Source: a virus
IMG/VR virus record: IMGVR_UViG_3300042482_000462
Coordinates: 1-57,665 of that record
DNA: 57,665 nucleotides
Direction: 5' to 3' (one strand)
Shown here: positions 50,101 to 56,763 of the stretch, in pieces
How positions within the stretch are numbered: the stretch's first letter is position 1
Layout: each line of letters opens with the position of its first letter
Made by a program: the position numbers and the translations under genes
The notes under the pieces: model-generated
What the model saw: the letters and a program-made list of their open reading frames with translations, nothing else
What the model was told of the DNA's origin: nothing
The model's database searches: none

Positions 50101-50331
50101 TTGGGCGCGGTCCACGAAGTGGCCATACCAACGCTTCCGGCGTCGCAGACATGGCAGGTCACGCGCGTGCCATTGGGCGCCGGGCAAACGCTCAGCAACA
50201 CGATGGCTGGCTCTGTCGGCAACGTGTTCGGCAAGTGGGGCTATGACCGCAGGATCAAAGCGGTGGTGTTTGTGCCCGTGGTCAGTCTGTCGAACGACCA
50301 GGTGTACGTTTACCGACCGCTCAATACCTAA
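47167..50331 (+). CDS. large tail fibre or receptor-binding protein with Ig-like domain
   Basis: 1054 residues. Residues about 30-115 form an Ig-like domain ('FTQQPVSVVANAPAAATFTA', then 'SLQWQRTAPGG' and 'SDISGATSSSYTTAA'). The rest is a very long beta-rich chain with 'WYDIDIRVKQNTVTGAQDVL'-type strands resembling a polysaccharide-lyase or LamG-like part in the centre and propeller-like repeats at the end. It probably binds, and may cut, surface glycans. No catalytic residue can be named. Confidence 0.6.
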   Translation: MPIAAADLYTAPLGTAVVRFGNGLGVPQFTQQPVSVVANAPAAATFTATVIGATSLQWQRTAPGGGAFSDISGATSSSYTTAATDDIHDSGRQYRLLASNPAGETFSNVVTLTVLRSVAPVTGTIPQYLTSDGGIAAAGMNYSGPTRTKWHNRLGFDWIRPNTMGNWRDSAQVAEGATPFASSAAVTTVGQVVSITATALLNRWISTGHNRGAYLAVTSGSLFPVVFHGRTDPTPALRPRLTVVTSTGTFVLTAQCNAWWSISSFTAAGSAAEWRLSRDQSPGVLRFDLSTLTGTVTSATLAFTVKSFPNGGSTGQVIGLFELDPPGIIDPTGVQSPVAGLLTGYSTFNAFKSAGLSSVLLADDFESPGPFDAGFTPPATRALNQGTGTTYARGTIASGGAPDSGTPSADNNKAVSSGTGLRGAPNVVYEELFGHYAWYMESTFGTTQEDAIKIPAMGVQFGIWNPVGYWQQTTGNGGSRGTGLKVDRGGSTNFEYQGHSIRLLTGTSPKAGDDDPYNGLFGLGVYPYNLDQVDDNPAGEAVPYVALKRETWYDIDIRVKQNTVTGAQDVLGNYATANADGIYQIWINGLLVYSKTTFRWRRHLEFGVQGLWIDVYHGGKTPALVDMHYRVDRAAIATAYIGPPLNAIPVWVTSITPGEMATYTGGGSVVTNNFRSVVSPLYDEFYSVKIVNDFSGAAANPWWGTLGAKMFKGAGHSASNDNSTMVLEYGQTTMTWKRVVDPSPWTYSGTGAPRDTSAEYTNQMNYTWGEYLVDGKPMSLHSYGMLCVQGPDAGGAANGTMLLPAILAGQVGSFKAQAAHALPLTSTTTAPVWARASTTAPTISGDPVGLAAYVPAQRRVYLTYGNDSGVVRWLDTVTQSWVTGSGTGFALAQHLYAAGEFYATMVAVPERDLLLVLGRSNTTGNLVIQWMAVGAAVNQPTLGGTAALSAALTLETPWTSATWCPDNGKLLIIGVAGDLGAVHEVAIPTLPASQTWQVTRVPLGAGQTLSNTMAGSVGNVFGKWGYDRRIKAVVFVPVVSLSNDQVYVYRPLNT

Positions 50332-50343
50332 CCGAAAACAGCC

Positions 50344-51828
50344 ATGGCAGTCACTCATATCTCCAGCTTCAGCGGCGGCACAAACTTTTCCGCTACGCAC
50401 AGTGAAGCAGGCGTTGCTTGCGGCACTGGATCGAATCGGGTTGCATACGTTCTGCTGGGGCGCATCAACAACAGCACCCCTGAGCCCACGACTTGCAGCG
50501 TAGGGTCTGACACGCTTACAGCCAGTGGTGCTGGGCCGTTCACGGACAGCACAGGGCGCAAGTGGCGCCTGTTCTCTGGCGCCCTGACAGTCACGGGAAC
50601 ACAGACCGTTTCCGGGGCCTGGAGCACCGATGACGGTTTTGCTCTGATGTCCGGTGTGATCTTGCAAGTGGCAGACAGCGCAACCCACATTGCCGATCTG
50701 GTTACGGGCGCTGCTGTGAGCAGCACGGCCATGGATCTGACGGTGGCCGCCAGCGGTGCAGGCGACGCCGTGCTTCTGAGCTACCAAAATGACGGCCACC
50801 TAGTCACGACTGGCGCTGGTACAACAGCACTTCCCGCCCAGGACGGCGTAAACGGCACGCCGGCTCCTATCTACTTCCAGGCGCTCACAGAAGCCATTTC
50901 CGGCGCGGGCAACGTAGTCATCGGCGGTACGACAGCAACGCCCGCAGAGTGGCGCGCGGTTGCGTTCCGTGTCCCTTCTGATTCAGGCGGTACGCCGCCG
51001 ACGATCACGTTGCAGCCGACCAATCAAACGGTAACGGCGCCTGCAACGGCAACGTTTACCGCGTCGGCAACCGGTTCGCCAACACCGACAGTACAGTGGC
51101 AGCGCAACGGCACCAACATCAGCGGGGCGACATCCTCCAGTTACACGACGCCGTCCACGGCAGTGACGGGCGGCTCAGCCAACAACGGTGACGTTTACTC
51201 GGCGCGCTTTACAAACGCTTTAGGGTTTGTGCAGACATTGAATGTGACGCTGACGGTCAGTGCTTCCGGCACAGCTCCCAGCATTGCGGTACAGCCAGCT
51301 AGCCAATCTGTGTTTTCTGGGGCTACTGCGACTTTCACGGTTTCGGCTGCGGGCAGCGGCACGCTTACCTACCAGTGGCGCCGCAATGGGTCGAACATCA
51401 GCGGGGCCACATCAGCCAGCTACACCACACCGGCAACGACAGTGGCTGGTGGATCAGCCAACAGCGGCGATGTCTACAGCGTGGTGGTGACTGGCGACAC
51501 GTCGCCGGCCGCGACGAGCAGCAACGCGACGCTTACGGTCACCGCGGCGGCCACCTTCAGCATGACCTTCGGGCCATTTGCCCTGAATACAGGTGCTGGC
51601 CAGCGGGTTGCTGGTGAGGCTTTTGACTGGTGGGCATTTTCTGGGGTGGTGATCGGCGGCGACATCGACGCAGCGACACGGCGCAGGGGATCTGGCACTT
51701 TGAACGCATCTGGCCTTGCAGTCATTGCCGGCTTGCCTTCGGCCGGAAGTTGGGAGGTGCAGGTGCGGTTCCCGGGTGATGCAGAGCCCGAAAAGGGCAC
51801 CATGCGCGACACCTTGACGGCGGCCTGA
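50344..51828 (+). CDS. tail protein with two tandem Ig-like domains
   Basis: 494 residues. An N-terminal beta domain (1-215) is followed by two closely similar Ig-like repeats (about 219-305 and 306-395): each has 'QWxRNGxNISGATSxSYTTP' and 'GGSANxGDVYS'. A short C-terminal domain follows. Ig-like modules in phage virions bind weakly to surface carbohydrates. The same module, in another order, is present in the 1054-residue protein upstream. Confidence 0.65.
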   Translation: MAVTHISSFSGGTNFSATHSEAGVACGTGSNRVAYVLLGRINNSTPEPTTCSVGSDTLTASGAGPFTDSTGRKWRLFSGALTVTGTQTVSGAWSTDDGFALMSGVILQVADSATHIADLVTGAAVSSTAMDLTVAASGAGDAVLLSYQNDGHLVTTGAGTTALPAQDGVNGTPAPIYFQALTEAISGAGNVVIGGTTATPAEWRAVAFRVPSDSGGTPPTITLQPTNQTVTAPATATFTASATGSPTPTVQWQRNGTNISGATSSSYTTPSTAVTGGSANNGDVYSARFTNALGFVQTLNVTLTVSASGTAPSIAVQPASQSVFSGATATFTVSAAGSGTLTYQWRRNGSNISGATSASYTTPATTVAGGSANSGDVYSVVVTGDTSPAATSSNATLTVTAAATFSMTFGPFALNTGAGQRVAGEAFDWWAFSGVVIGGDIDAATRRRGSGTLNASGLAVIAGLPSAGSWEVQVRFPGDAEPEKGTMRDTLTAA

Positions 51829-51829
51829 T

Positions 51830-52927
51830 ATGTACCGCAATTGGTCAGCCCGCATCCCTGCAGGCCCATCGCTTGGGCGCTACATCAGCGGCACCTGCAG
51901 GGTCGGCTGGTTGGGCGCTGACATTTTGTCGGCCACGGCATCAGGAGCTTTTGGCGCCGGCATATTCAACAACGATCAGATCGACCCGCTGAAGCGGTAC
52001 AGCGCAAGACTTGCGAGCAGTACGTTCCCTGCTGGCGCGTTTACTCTGAGAGAGCGCGGCGATGGAGAGTTCACCGCGAATGGGTTTGCCACCTTTGTGC
52101 TGTTTGAGAACGGCGCACAGTACGGCAACTCATCGTTCAGCGGCGTCATAGGTGGTCAAACACCGACATCTGCAATACCTGCGGTCGGATCGTCGCAAAC
52201 TGGGATGCTGATAGGGTCGGCCACCATTACCCCATTCATCAGGGCGACGCGCGCCCGTGTCGCGTCCGGGTTGTCTTCTGTGTCTGCCATTGGCGCGGCG
52301 TTGGGCGTTGCAGTGACGCCAAGGCCGCGCGTGTCGCTTGACCGCTGGCTTCCATTTGTCATGCCATACGTTACCGGCTGCCCAGAAGATGCCGCCATTC
52401 ACAACATCAGACAGTCGGCGATAGAGTTTCTTGATAAGACGGGCGTGTGGCAAGAAACACTGCCAGCAAAACTGACAATCTCTGGCGATTCGCTATACAC
52501 GCTTGATATTCCGGCCGCGTCGGCTCCAGTCAAGATTCTTGAATACAAGCTCGATGATGTGTATGGGAAAGTAAGTGATGGCAGCGCAGTGGCATCGGCT
52601 GTCGCATCTGCGAAATTGGTTGATCGAGAGACTGTCGAACTGACGCCAACCCCGCAAAAGACGGGGCAGCAAATGGTGTTTGTCGTCACGCTGAAGCTAA
52701 CGCAAGCAGCGACGGATGTCACGAACGAGGTTTTTGAGCACTACGCGCAAGACATCGCGGATGGGGCGGTTGCAAGGATCTTGAAAATCGCCGGGCAGTC
52801 ATGGACTAATCTGCCCGAAAGCAAGATACGCGAAGCTGCGTTCAATGCTGCCGTCGATAAAGCGCAGTGGCTCAGACAAAAGGGCTTTGGTCGGACGACG
52901 CAACGAGTCAAAGCCGTATGGTTCTGA
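51830..52927 (+). CDS. tail protein with adaptor-like C-terminal half
   Basis: 365 residues. The first 150 are Gly/Ser/Ala-rich beta sequence. Residues about 165-365 ('FVMPYVTGCPEDAAIHNIRQ', 'YAQDIADGAVARILKIAGQ', 'KAQWLRQKGFGRTTQRVKAV') match the helical podoviral adaptor/minor structural proteins I recall. Having this in the fibre block, far from the neck genes, suggests a fibre-attachment ring or a fused, moved adaptor. Confidence 0.5.
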   Translation: MYRNWSARIPAGPSLGRYISGTCRVGWLGADILSATASGAFGAGIFNNDQIDPLKRYSARLASSTFPAGAFTLRERGDGEFTANGFATFVLFENGAQYGNSSFSGVIGGQTPTSAIPAVGSSQTGMLIGSATITPFIRATRARVASGLSSVSAIGAALGVAVTPRPRVSLDRWLPFVMPYVTGCPEDAAIHNIRQSAIEFLDKTGVWQETLPAKLTISGDSLYTLDIPAASAPVKILEYKLDDVYGKVSDGSAVASAVASAKLVDRETVELTPTPQKTGQQMVFVVTLKLTQAATDVTNEVFEHYAQDIADGAVARILKIAGQSWTNLPESKIREAAFNAAVDKAQWLRQKGFGRTTQRVKAVWF

Positions 52928-52935
52928 AGACTGAC

Positions 52936-54696
52936 ATGCTCCGCTCCCCCCTTCGCCCCGCGCTCTCCCCCGCACTGCGGCACCCGCTTGAGCCTGGGGT
53001 TGGGGGTGCGCCTCTGTCGCTCACAGCGCAAACCCAGGCCATAGCCCAAATATCAGGCCGCGTTGCTGGGGTTTACGACACGCAAGACCTGACGACGATG
53101 TATTCGTCGCGCACCGGGTCTACGCTAATCGGCACGCCTGGGAACGGCACCGCGCAGTTTGTGGGGCGGTGGGAGGATATTTCCCAGGGGCGGGTGCTTG
53201 GGTCAGATCGCCTGTCGGGTGCCGGGTCTTTCCCATCCACGTCTGGGTGGGTTCCTGACAGCGGGTGCACGCTGTCTGCCTCAGGTGGTGTGCTGACTGT
53301 TACGACCACGGGAGACAACACTTTTGCAGTGCAGCGGACGGGTGTCTATGTCATTGGCGAATCGTTCCTGGTTGAGTTCACCTATTCTGCAAATGCCGCG
53401 ACAACGATTCGTTTGCGTGACTCTGGCACTACGTTCTGGTCAGAGACGGCGTCGCTGACGCCCAAATTCATTAGCGTCGTAGTCACACCCCTCAGTAGCA
53501 CGACCTTTGAATTTGGGGTGACGGGCGGCACGGTCACAGCATTCACCGTGTCGGGGCTGACCGTAAAAAAGAACCCCGGCCACCACGCCCTAGCCCCGAA
53601 CGACACCACCGGCCGGCCGCAGTTGTCGGCGCGGGTGAATCTGCTGACGTATTCTGAGGATTTGTCGAATGCGGCTTGGCCGAAGACTCGGCTAGCCACC
53701 GTGGTCAGTAATACTTTGATTGCCACGGCAGTTTCAGACACGCATTTTGCGCAACAAAGCACAATGGATACTGGCGTATCCTATAGCTGGTATGCTGAAG
53801 TCGAGGATGTGGGCGCGAGGTATTTTGCAATTGGTCAGGGCGTTACTCTCACTCGCTCGCTAATCGTTGACCTGCAAACTGGATTGGCAACCTATACCGG
53901 CGCAACAGTTACTGGCGTTTCTATCGTTGCACGAACTGGTGGTGGGTGGGTAATCCGCGCCAGCTATGCTGCAGCAGCGACGGCAGTGCTCACAATTGGC
54001 CCGTCTGCCAGTGGTTCGTGGACTGTTTTAGGCGATGGAGTCGCCGGGGTTCGCGTTCATCGAATTGACAGCCGCCCCACAAACATTCACGCAGCCGGTT
54101 CAATCCCCGCATACCAGCGCGTCGTTGATGCAGAAACCTACGACTCCGTAGGCTTCCCCTACCGCTTCATCCCCAACGGCACCGGGCAGGCTTTCCAGAC
54201 GAGCACGATTACTCCGGGGAGTGATACGGTTACGGTGGTTTCTGGGTTGCGGAAACTGAGTGATGCGTCAAGGCAAATTGTGCTGGAACACGGAAACTGG
54301 GGAACTCCGTTGTCCGGGTCGCTTACCCTAAATGCGCCGACCTCAGGCCCGGCACAATATGTATTCTCGTCTGGCGGCACCACTGCGGTTAACTCATCGA
54401 CTGCTGTGATTGCGGCGCCCGATACGGCGGTCATGACGCTACACGGTTCCATAAGCGCACCAAGCGCGAGCATAAATCGCAACAACGGCACTCCCGTTGT
54501 AGTGACTACAACGCAAGGCACCGGAAACTATCTTGCCTACTCGCTCAACATCTTCGGCCGCAGTGTTGCATCAGGCGGCTCACTCTGGTTTGGTGGCCAA
54601 GGTTTCCGTCAATTCGTCTGCTTCGGCCCGGCCCTAAGCGCTGGTGAAACCGCCACGGTTGAATCCTGGGTCAACGAATCCGCAAAGGCGTACTGA
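52936..54696 (+). CDS. tail fibre protein, putative carbohydrate-binding
   Basis: 586 residues from ATG 52936, 8 bp past the previous stop; ATG 52918 overlaps that gene. The N-terminal 'MLRSPLRPALSPALR' leads into a beta-rich sequence with two lectin-like halves ('ATTIRLRDSGTTFWSETASL' and 'YSWYAEVEDVGARYFAIGQG'). The end ('GGQGFRQFVCFGPALSAGET') resembles a concanavalin/LamG end. Probably a receptor-binding fibre. Confidence 0.55.
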   Translation: MLRSPLRPALSPALRHPLEPGVGGAPLSLTAQTQAIAQISGRVAGVYDTQDLTTMYSSRTGSTLIGTPGNGTAQFVGRWEDISQGRVLGSDRLSGAGSFPSTSGWVPDSGCTLSASGGVLTVTTTGDNTFAVQRTGVYVIGESFLVEFTYSANAATTIRLRDSGTTFWSETASLTPKFISVVVTPLSSTTFEFGVTGGTVTAFTVSGLTVKKNPGHHALAPNDTTGRPQLSARVNLLTYSEDLSNAAWPKTRLATVVSNTLIATAVSDTHFAQQSTMDTGVSYSWYAEVEDVGARYFAIGQGVTLTRSLIVDLQTGLATYTGATVTGVSIVARTGGGWVIRASYAAAATAVLTIGPSASGSWTVLGDGVAGVRVHRIDSRPTNIHAAGSIPAYQRVVDAETYDSVGFPYRFIPNGTGQAFQTSTITPGSDTVTVVSGLRKLSDASRQIVLEHGNWGTPLSGSLTLNAPTSGPAQYVFSSGGTTAVNSSTAVIAAPDTAVMTLHGSISAPSASINRNNGTPVVVTTTQGTGNYLAYSLNIFGRSVASGGSLWFGGQGFRQFVCFGPALSAGETATVESWVNESAKAY

Positions 54697-54697
54697 C

Positions 54698-54955
54698 ATG
54701 CCAATCGTTACCCTTTATGTCGCCGCAGCAGATGCACAAGCCGCGCACGAATACGCGCAGATTCTGGCCGCAGAAAACGGCACTCCTGACGATGTGCTGG
54801 GATTCTTCCAGCGCGTCAAGTGCTACTCCGAAAACGCCTACGACGAAGACATCGAAAACGGCACAGAACGCGTCGTCGGCTACATCGAATCCGGCGACTG
54901 CCCGCAGTACCTGATTGATGGCTTTGATCTTGTCAGCTACGTGGAGACTTTGTAA
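54698..54955 (+). CDS. hypothetical acidic protein, 85 residues
   Basis: Small alpha/beta sequence ('LYVAAADAQAAHEYAQILAA') with an acidic C-terminal half. The stop overlaps the next start as TAATG. It may be a fibre chaperone by position, but no family is known. Confidence 0.5.
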   Translation: MPIVTLYVAAADAQAAHEYAQILAAENGTPDDVLGFFQRVKCYSENAYDEDIENGTERVVGYIESGDCPQYLIDGFDLVSYVETL

Positions 54956-55218
54956 TGCCAAGCGTCAAAGCCCCAAAAGAACCGAAGCCGCCGAAGCCGC
55001 CAAAGAATCCGCGTACCAAACCAATCGGCAAGCCTGAAAAGCCAAAGAAGCCGGCAAAGGACAAACCTGCCAAGGCCGAGCGGGTTGCAAAGGTGCGCGC
55101 GGCCAGCAAAGGCAAGTACAAGAACAACGCCGAGGTCCGCGCTGTCATTGCAAAGGTCGAAGCCACCAATGACCCGCTTGAAGACGTGCTTACAAACCTT
55201 GGCTTGAGGGTGGCATGA
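54955..55218 (+). CDS. Lys/Pro-rich basic protein, 87 residues
   Basis: Residues 1-45 are almost entirely Lys, Pro and Ala, with repeated KPPK/KPEKPKK-like units, giving a strongly basic tail resembling histone-like tails. The second half has 'VAKVRAASKGKYKNNAEVRA' and a helical end. It may bind DNA or RNA. Virion or regulatory role unknown. Confidence 0.5.
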   Translation: MPSVKAPKEPKPPKPPKNPRTKPIGKPEKPKKPAKDKPAKAERVAKVRAASKGKYKNNAEVRAVIAKVEATNDPLEDVLTNLGLRVA

Positions 55219-55499
55219 CCCCATCCGGCCCCATCCGCGTCAAGACCGGCGAGACGTTGCACGACGTGTGGGCGGTCGGTGACGGCGGGCCTACTTTTCT
55301 GCCAGACCCTGGCGCCACCGGCTGGACCGTTGACCGCTTTCATTTTGAGTCGCCCGCCCCGGCTGCGGGCGATCCACGCGAGGCATACCGCGCGGTCAGC
55401 ATCTACATCCGGGGCGGCAGCGGCACCATCCGCAACGGCCACTTTCGGGACACGGCCGCTGCGGTGCAAGCTGCGCGCGGTGCTTTCCGGGCACATTGA
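55215..55499 (+). CDS. hypothetical protein, 94 residues
   Basis: Coupled to the previous gene by ATGA. Beta-rich ('VWAVGDGGPTFLPDPGATGW'), ending in Arg/Ala-rich sequence. Last gene of the fibre block. No function assigned. Confidence 0.5.
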   Translation: MTPSGPIRVKTGETLHDVWAVGDGGPTFLPDPGATGWTVDRFHFESPAPAAGDPREAYRAVSIYIRGGSGTIRNGHFRDTAAAVQAARGAFRAH

Positions 55500-55542
55500 A
55501 TTCGCTGTCAACCCCCAAAGGTTTGTAGGGTAGCAAAGCACG

Positions 55543-55566
55543 ACGCGCAAGGAAAATAGCGCGCGT
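55543..55566 (+). repeat. inverted repeat before the lysis genes
   Basis: ACGCGC (55543-55548) pairs with GCGCGT (55561-55566) over a 12-nt A-rich loop that itself holds AAGGAAAA. No T tract follows, so it is not a plain terminator; it may shape the start of the lysis message. No other feature is evident in 55500-55600. Confidence 0.35.
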
Positions 55567-55600
55567 GCGATATGAAATTTCAACGCACAAGGATCAACAC

Positions 55601-55690
55601 ATGACCGCCTTTCGACAATGGCTTGCAGACAAGCTCCAGCGCCTTGCAGAAATCCTGCGCGGCGGTGTGGGCGGCCCTGGCGAAGAATGA
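55601..55690 (+). CDS. small amphipathic peptide, 29 residues
   Basis: ATG 55601 has AAGGA 6 bp upstream, and the stop overlaps the next ATG as ATGA. 'FRQWLADKLQRLAEILRGG' would form an amphipathic helix. As first gene of the lysis block it could act on the membrane, but this is unproven. Confidence 0.5.
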   Translation: MTAFRQWLADKLQRLAEILRGGVGGPGEE

Positions 55691-56100
55691 ACGACCGTGC
55701 CGCCACCGCTGCAGGCGCTGCCTTGCTTTTGCTGGTGGTTGTGACGCACTTTCGCTATCACGACATAGCCGCATGGCTGTACCCGGAGCGTGCTGAGTAC
55801 GCATCCCGGGCGCTGTTCTACGTGCTGCGTGGCGTGTCTGGTGCGCTTGTCTTCGCTGCCCTGATGCTGTTTGCTCCCCCCGCAATCCTGCTACGCATCG
55901 CTTGCTCAGTCGGCATGTTTGCCGAGGGCGCGACTGCTTTTTGCCGGGCTTCGTATCCGCTGGATCAGCCGATTCCAGCCGGTGCAAACGCTGGTGGTTT
56001 GTGTGACGCGGCTACGCGCGAGCCGGTCACTGCAATGCTTGCGGGTGGGGTAGCGGTATCGCTGCTGTGGCTGGGGCGACAAAAGAAGGGCGCGCGATGA
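55687..56100 (+). CDS. multi-span membrane protein, lysis-associated
   Basis: 137 residues from ATG 55687 (ATGA overlap). Hydrophobic runs at about 8-24, 46-80 and 118-130 suggest three to four spans; a Cys-rich loop ('CSVGMFAEGATAFCRASYP') lies between. Candidate holin or antiholin by location next to lysozyme. Confidence 0.5.
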   Translation: MNDRAATAAGAALLLLVVVTHFRYHDIAAWLYPERAEYASRALFYVLRGVSGALVFAALMLFAPPAILLRIACSVGMFAEGATAFCRASYPLDQPIPAGANAGGLCDAATREPVTAMLAGGVAVSLLWLGRQKKGAR

Positions 56101-56456
56101 TCGAAGAATCCGGTACCAAGTTGCTGGCCACTGCTGTGCTCGCAGGCATTGCCGTGGCGCTGGACACCTACGGCTGGACAGTCGCCTGTGCGACTGCTGG
56201 GGCCTATTGGGCTGTCAGCGGAATGGAAACCAAGACCAAGGGCCATGCCGCCGCCTGCATGTTGCGCTGGGTGCTTGTGTCCGTGATCTTCAGTGAGCTT
56301 GTGGTCGCCCTGTCGGCGCAGCACATGGGCGTGAAGGCCGAACTGATGCAGGGGCCTATCGCTTTCCTGCTCGCATTTTGGGGCGACCGCTGGCGCGATG
56401 TCCCGGGTCTTTTGTCACGCGCCGTTGAGCGCATATTCCCCAGGAAGCAGCCATGA
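56097..56456 (+). CDS. holin-like membrane protein, 119 residues
   Basis: ATGA-linked. Hydrophobic runs 'LLATAVLAGIAVALDTYG', 'VACATAGAYWAVSG', 'MLRWVLVSVIFSELVVALSA' and 'GPIAFLLAFWGD' give three to four spans with a basic C-terminus ('RAVERIFPRKQP'), a common holin layout. Holins make lesions that release lysozyme. Confidence 0.55.
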   Translation: MIEESGTKLLATAVLAGIAVALDTYGWTVACATAGAYWAVSGMETKTKGHAAACMLRWVLVSVIFSELVVALSAQHMGVKAELMQGPIAFLLAFWGDRWRDVPGLLSRAVERIFPRKQP

Positions 56457-56755
56457 GTGATGTAGAGCTGTTGCGCGTGTGGCTGTACGCAATCGGGTGC
56501 GTCGTCATCGCCGTGACGATGTTTTGCAGGGCGGTGCACATGGATCGTCACCGGGCGGTGCTGCCGATCCGAATCGCGGTGACGTGCGGCGGCAGCGCTG
56601 CGGTGTGGTGCTTGTACAGCCTGACGGACGGCCATGTGCCAAGTTGGCCGGACCTTGCGATGGTGGCGGCTTGGGGCGTTATGCTGGTGACGACTTCACG
56701 CCTGTGGGAATACGGCCTGCCAAACGAGTTTGAGCAGTCGGTTCAGTTTGATTAG
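56453..56755 (+). CDS. three-span membrane protein, 100 residues
   Basis: ATGA-linked to the gene before. Spans near 8-30, 38-58 and 67-88 with short charged loops and an acidic end. It could be a holin or accessory lysis protein; which of the three membrane genes is the true holin cannot be decided from sequence. Confidence 0.5.
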   Translation: MSDVELLRVWLYAIGCVVIAVTMFCRAVHMDRHRAVLPIRIAVTCGGSAAVWCLYSLTDGHVPSWPDLAMVAAWGVMLVTTSRLWEYGLPNEFEQSVQFD

Positions 56756-56763
56756 GTGAAACC

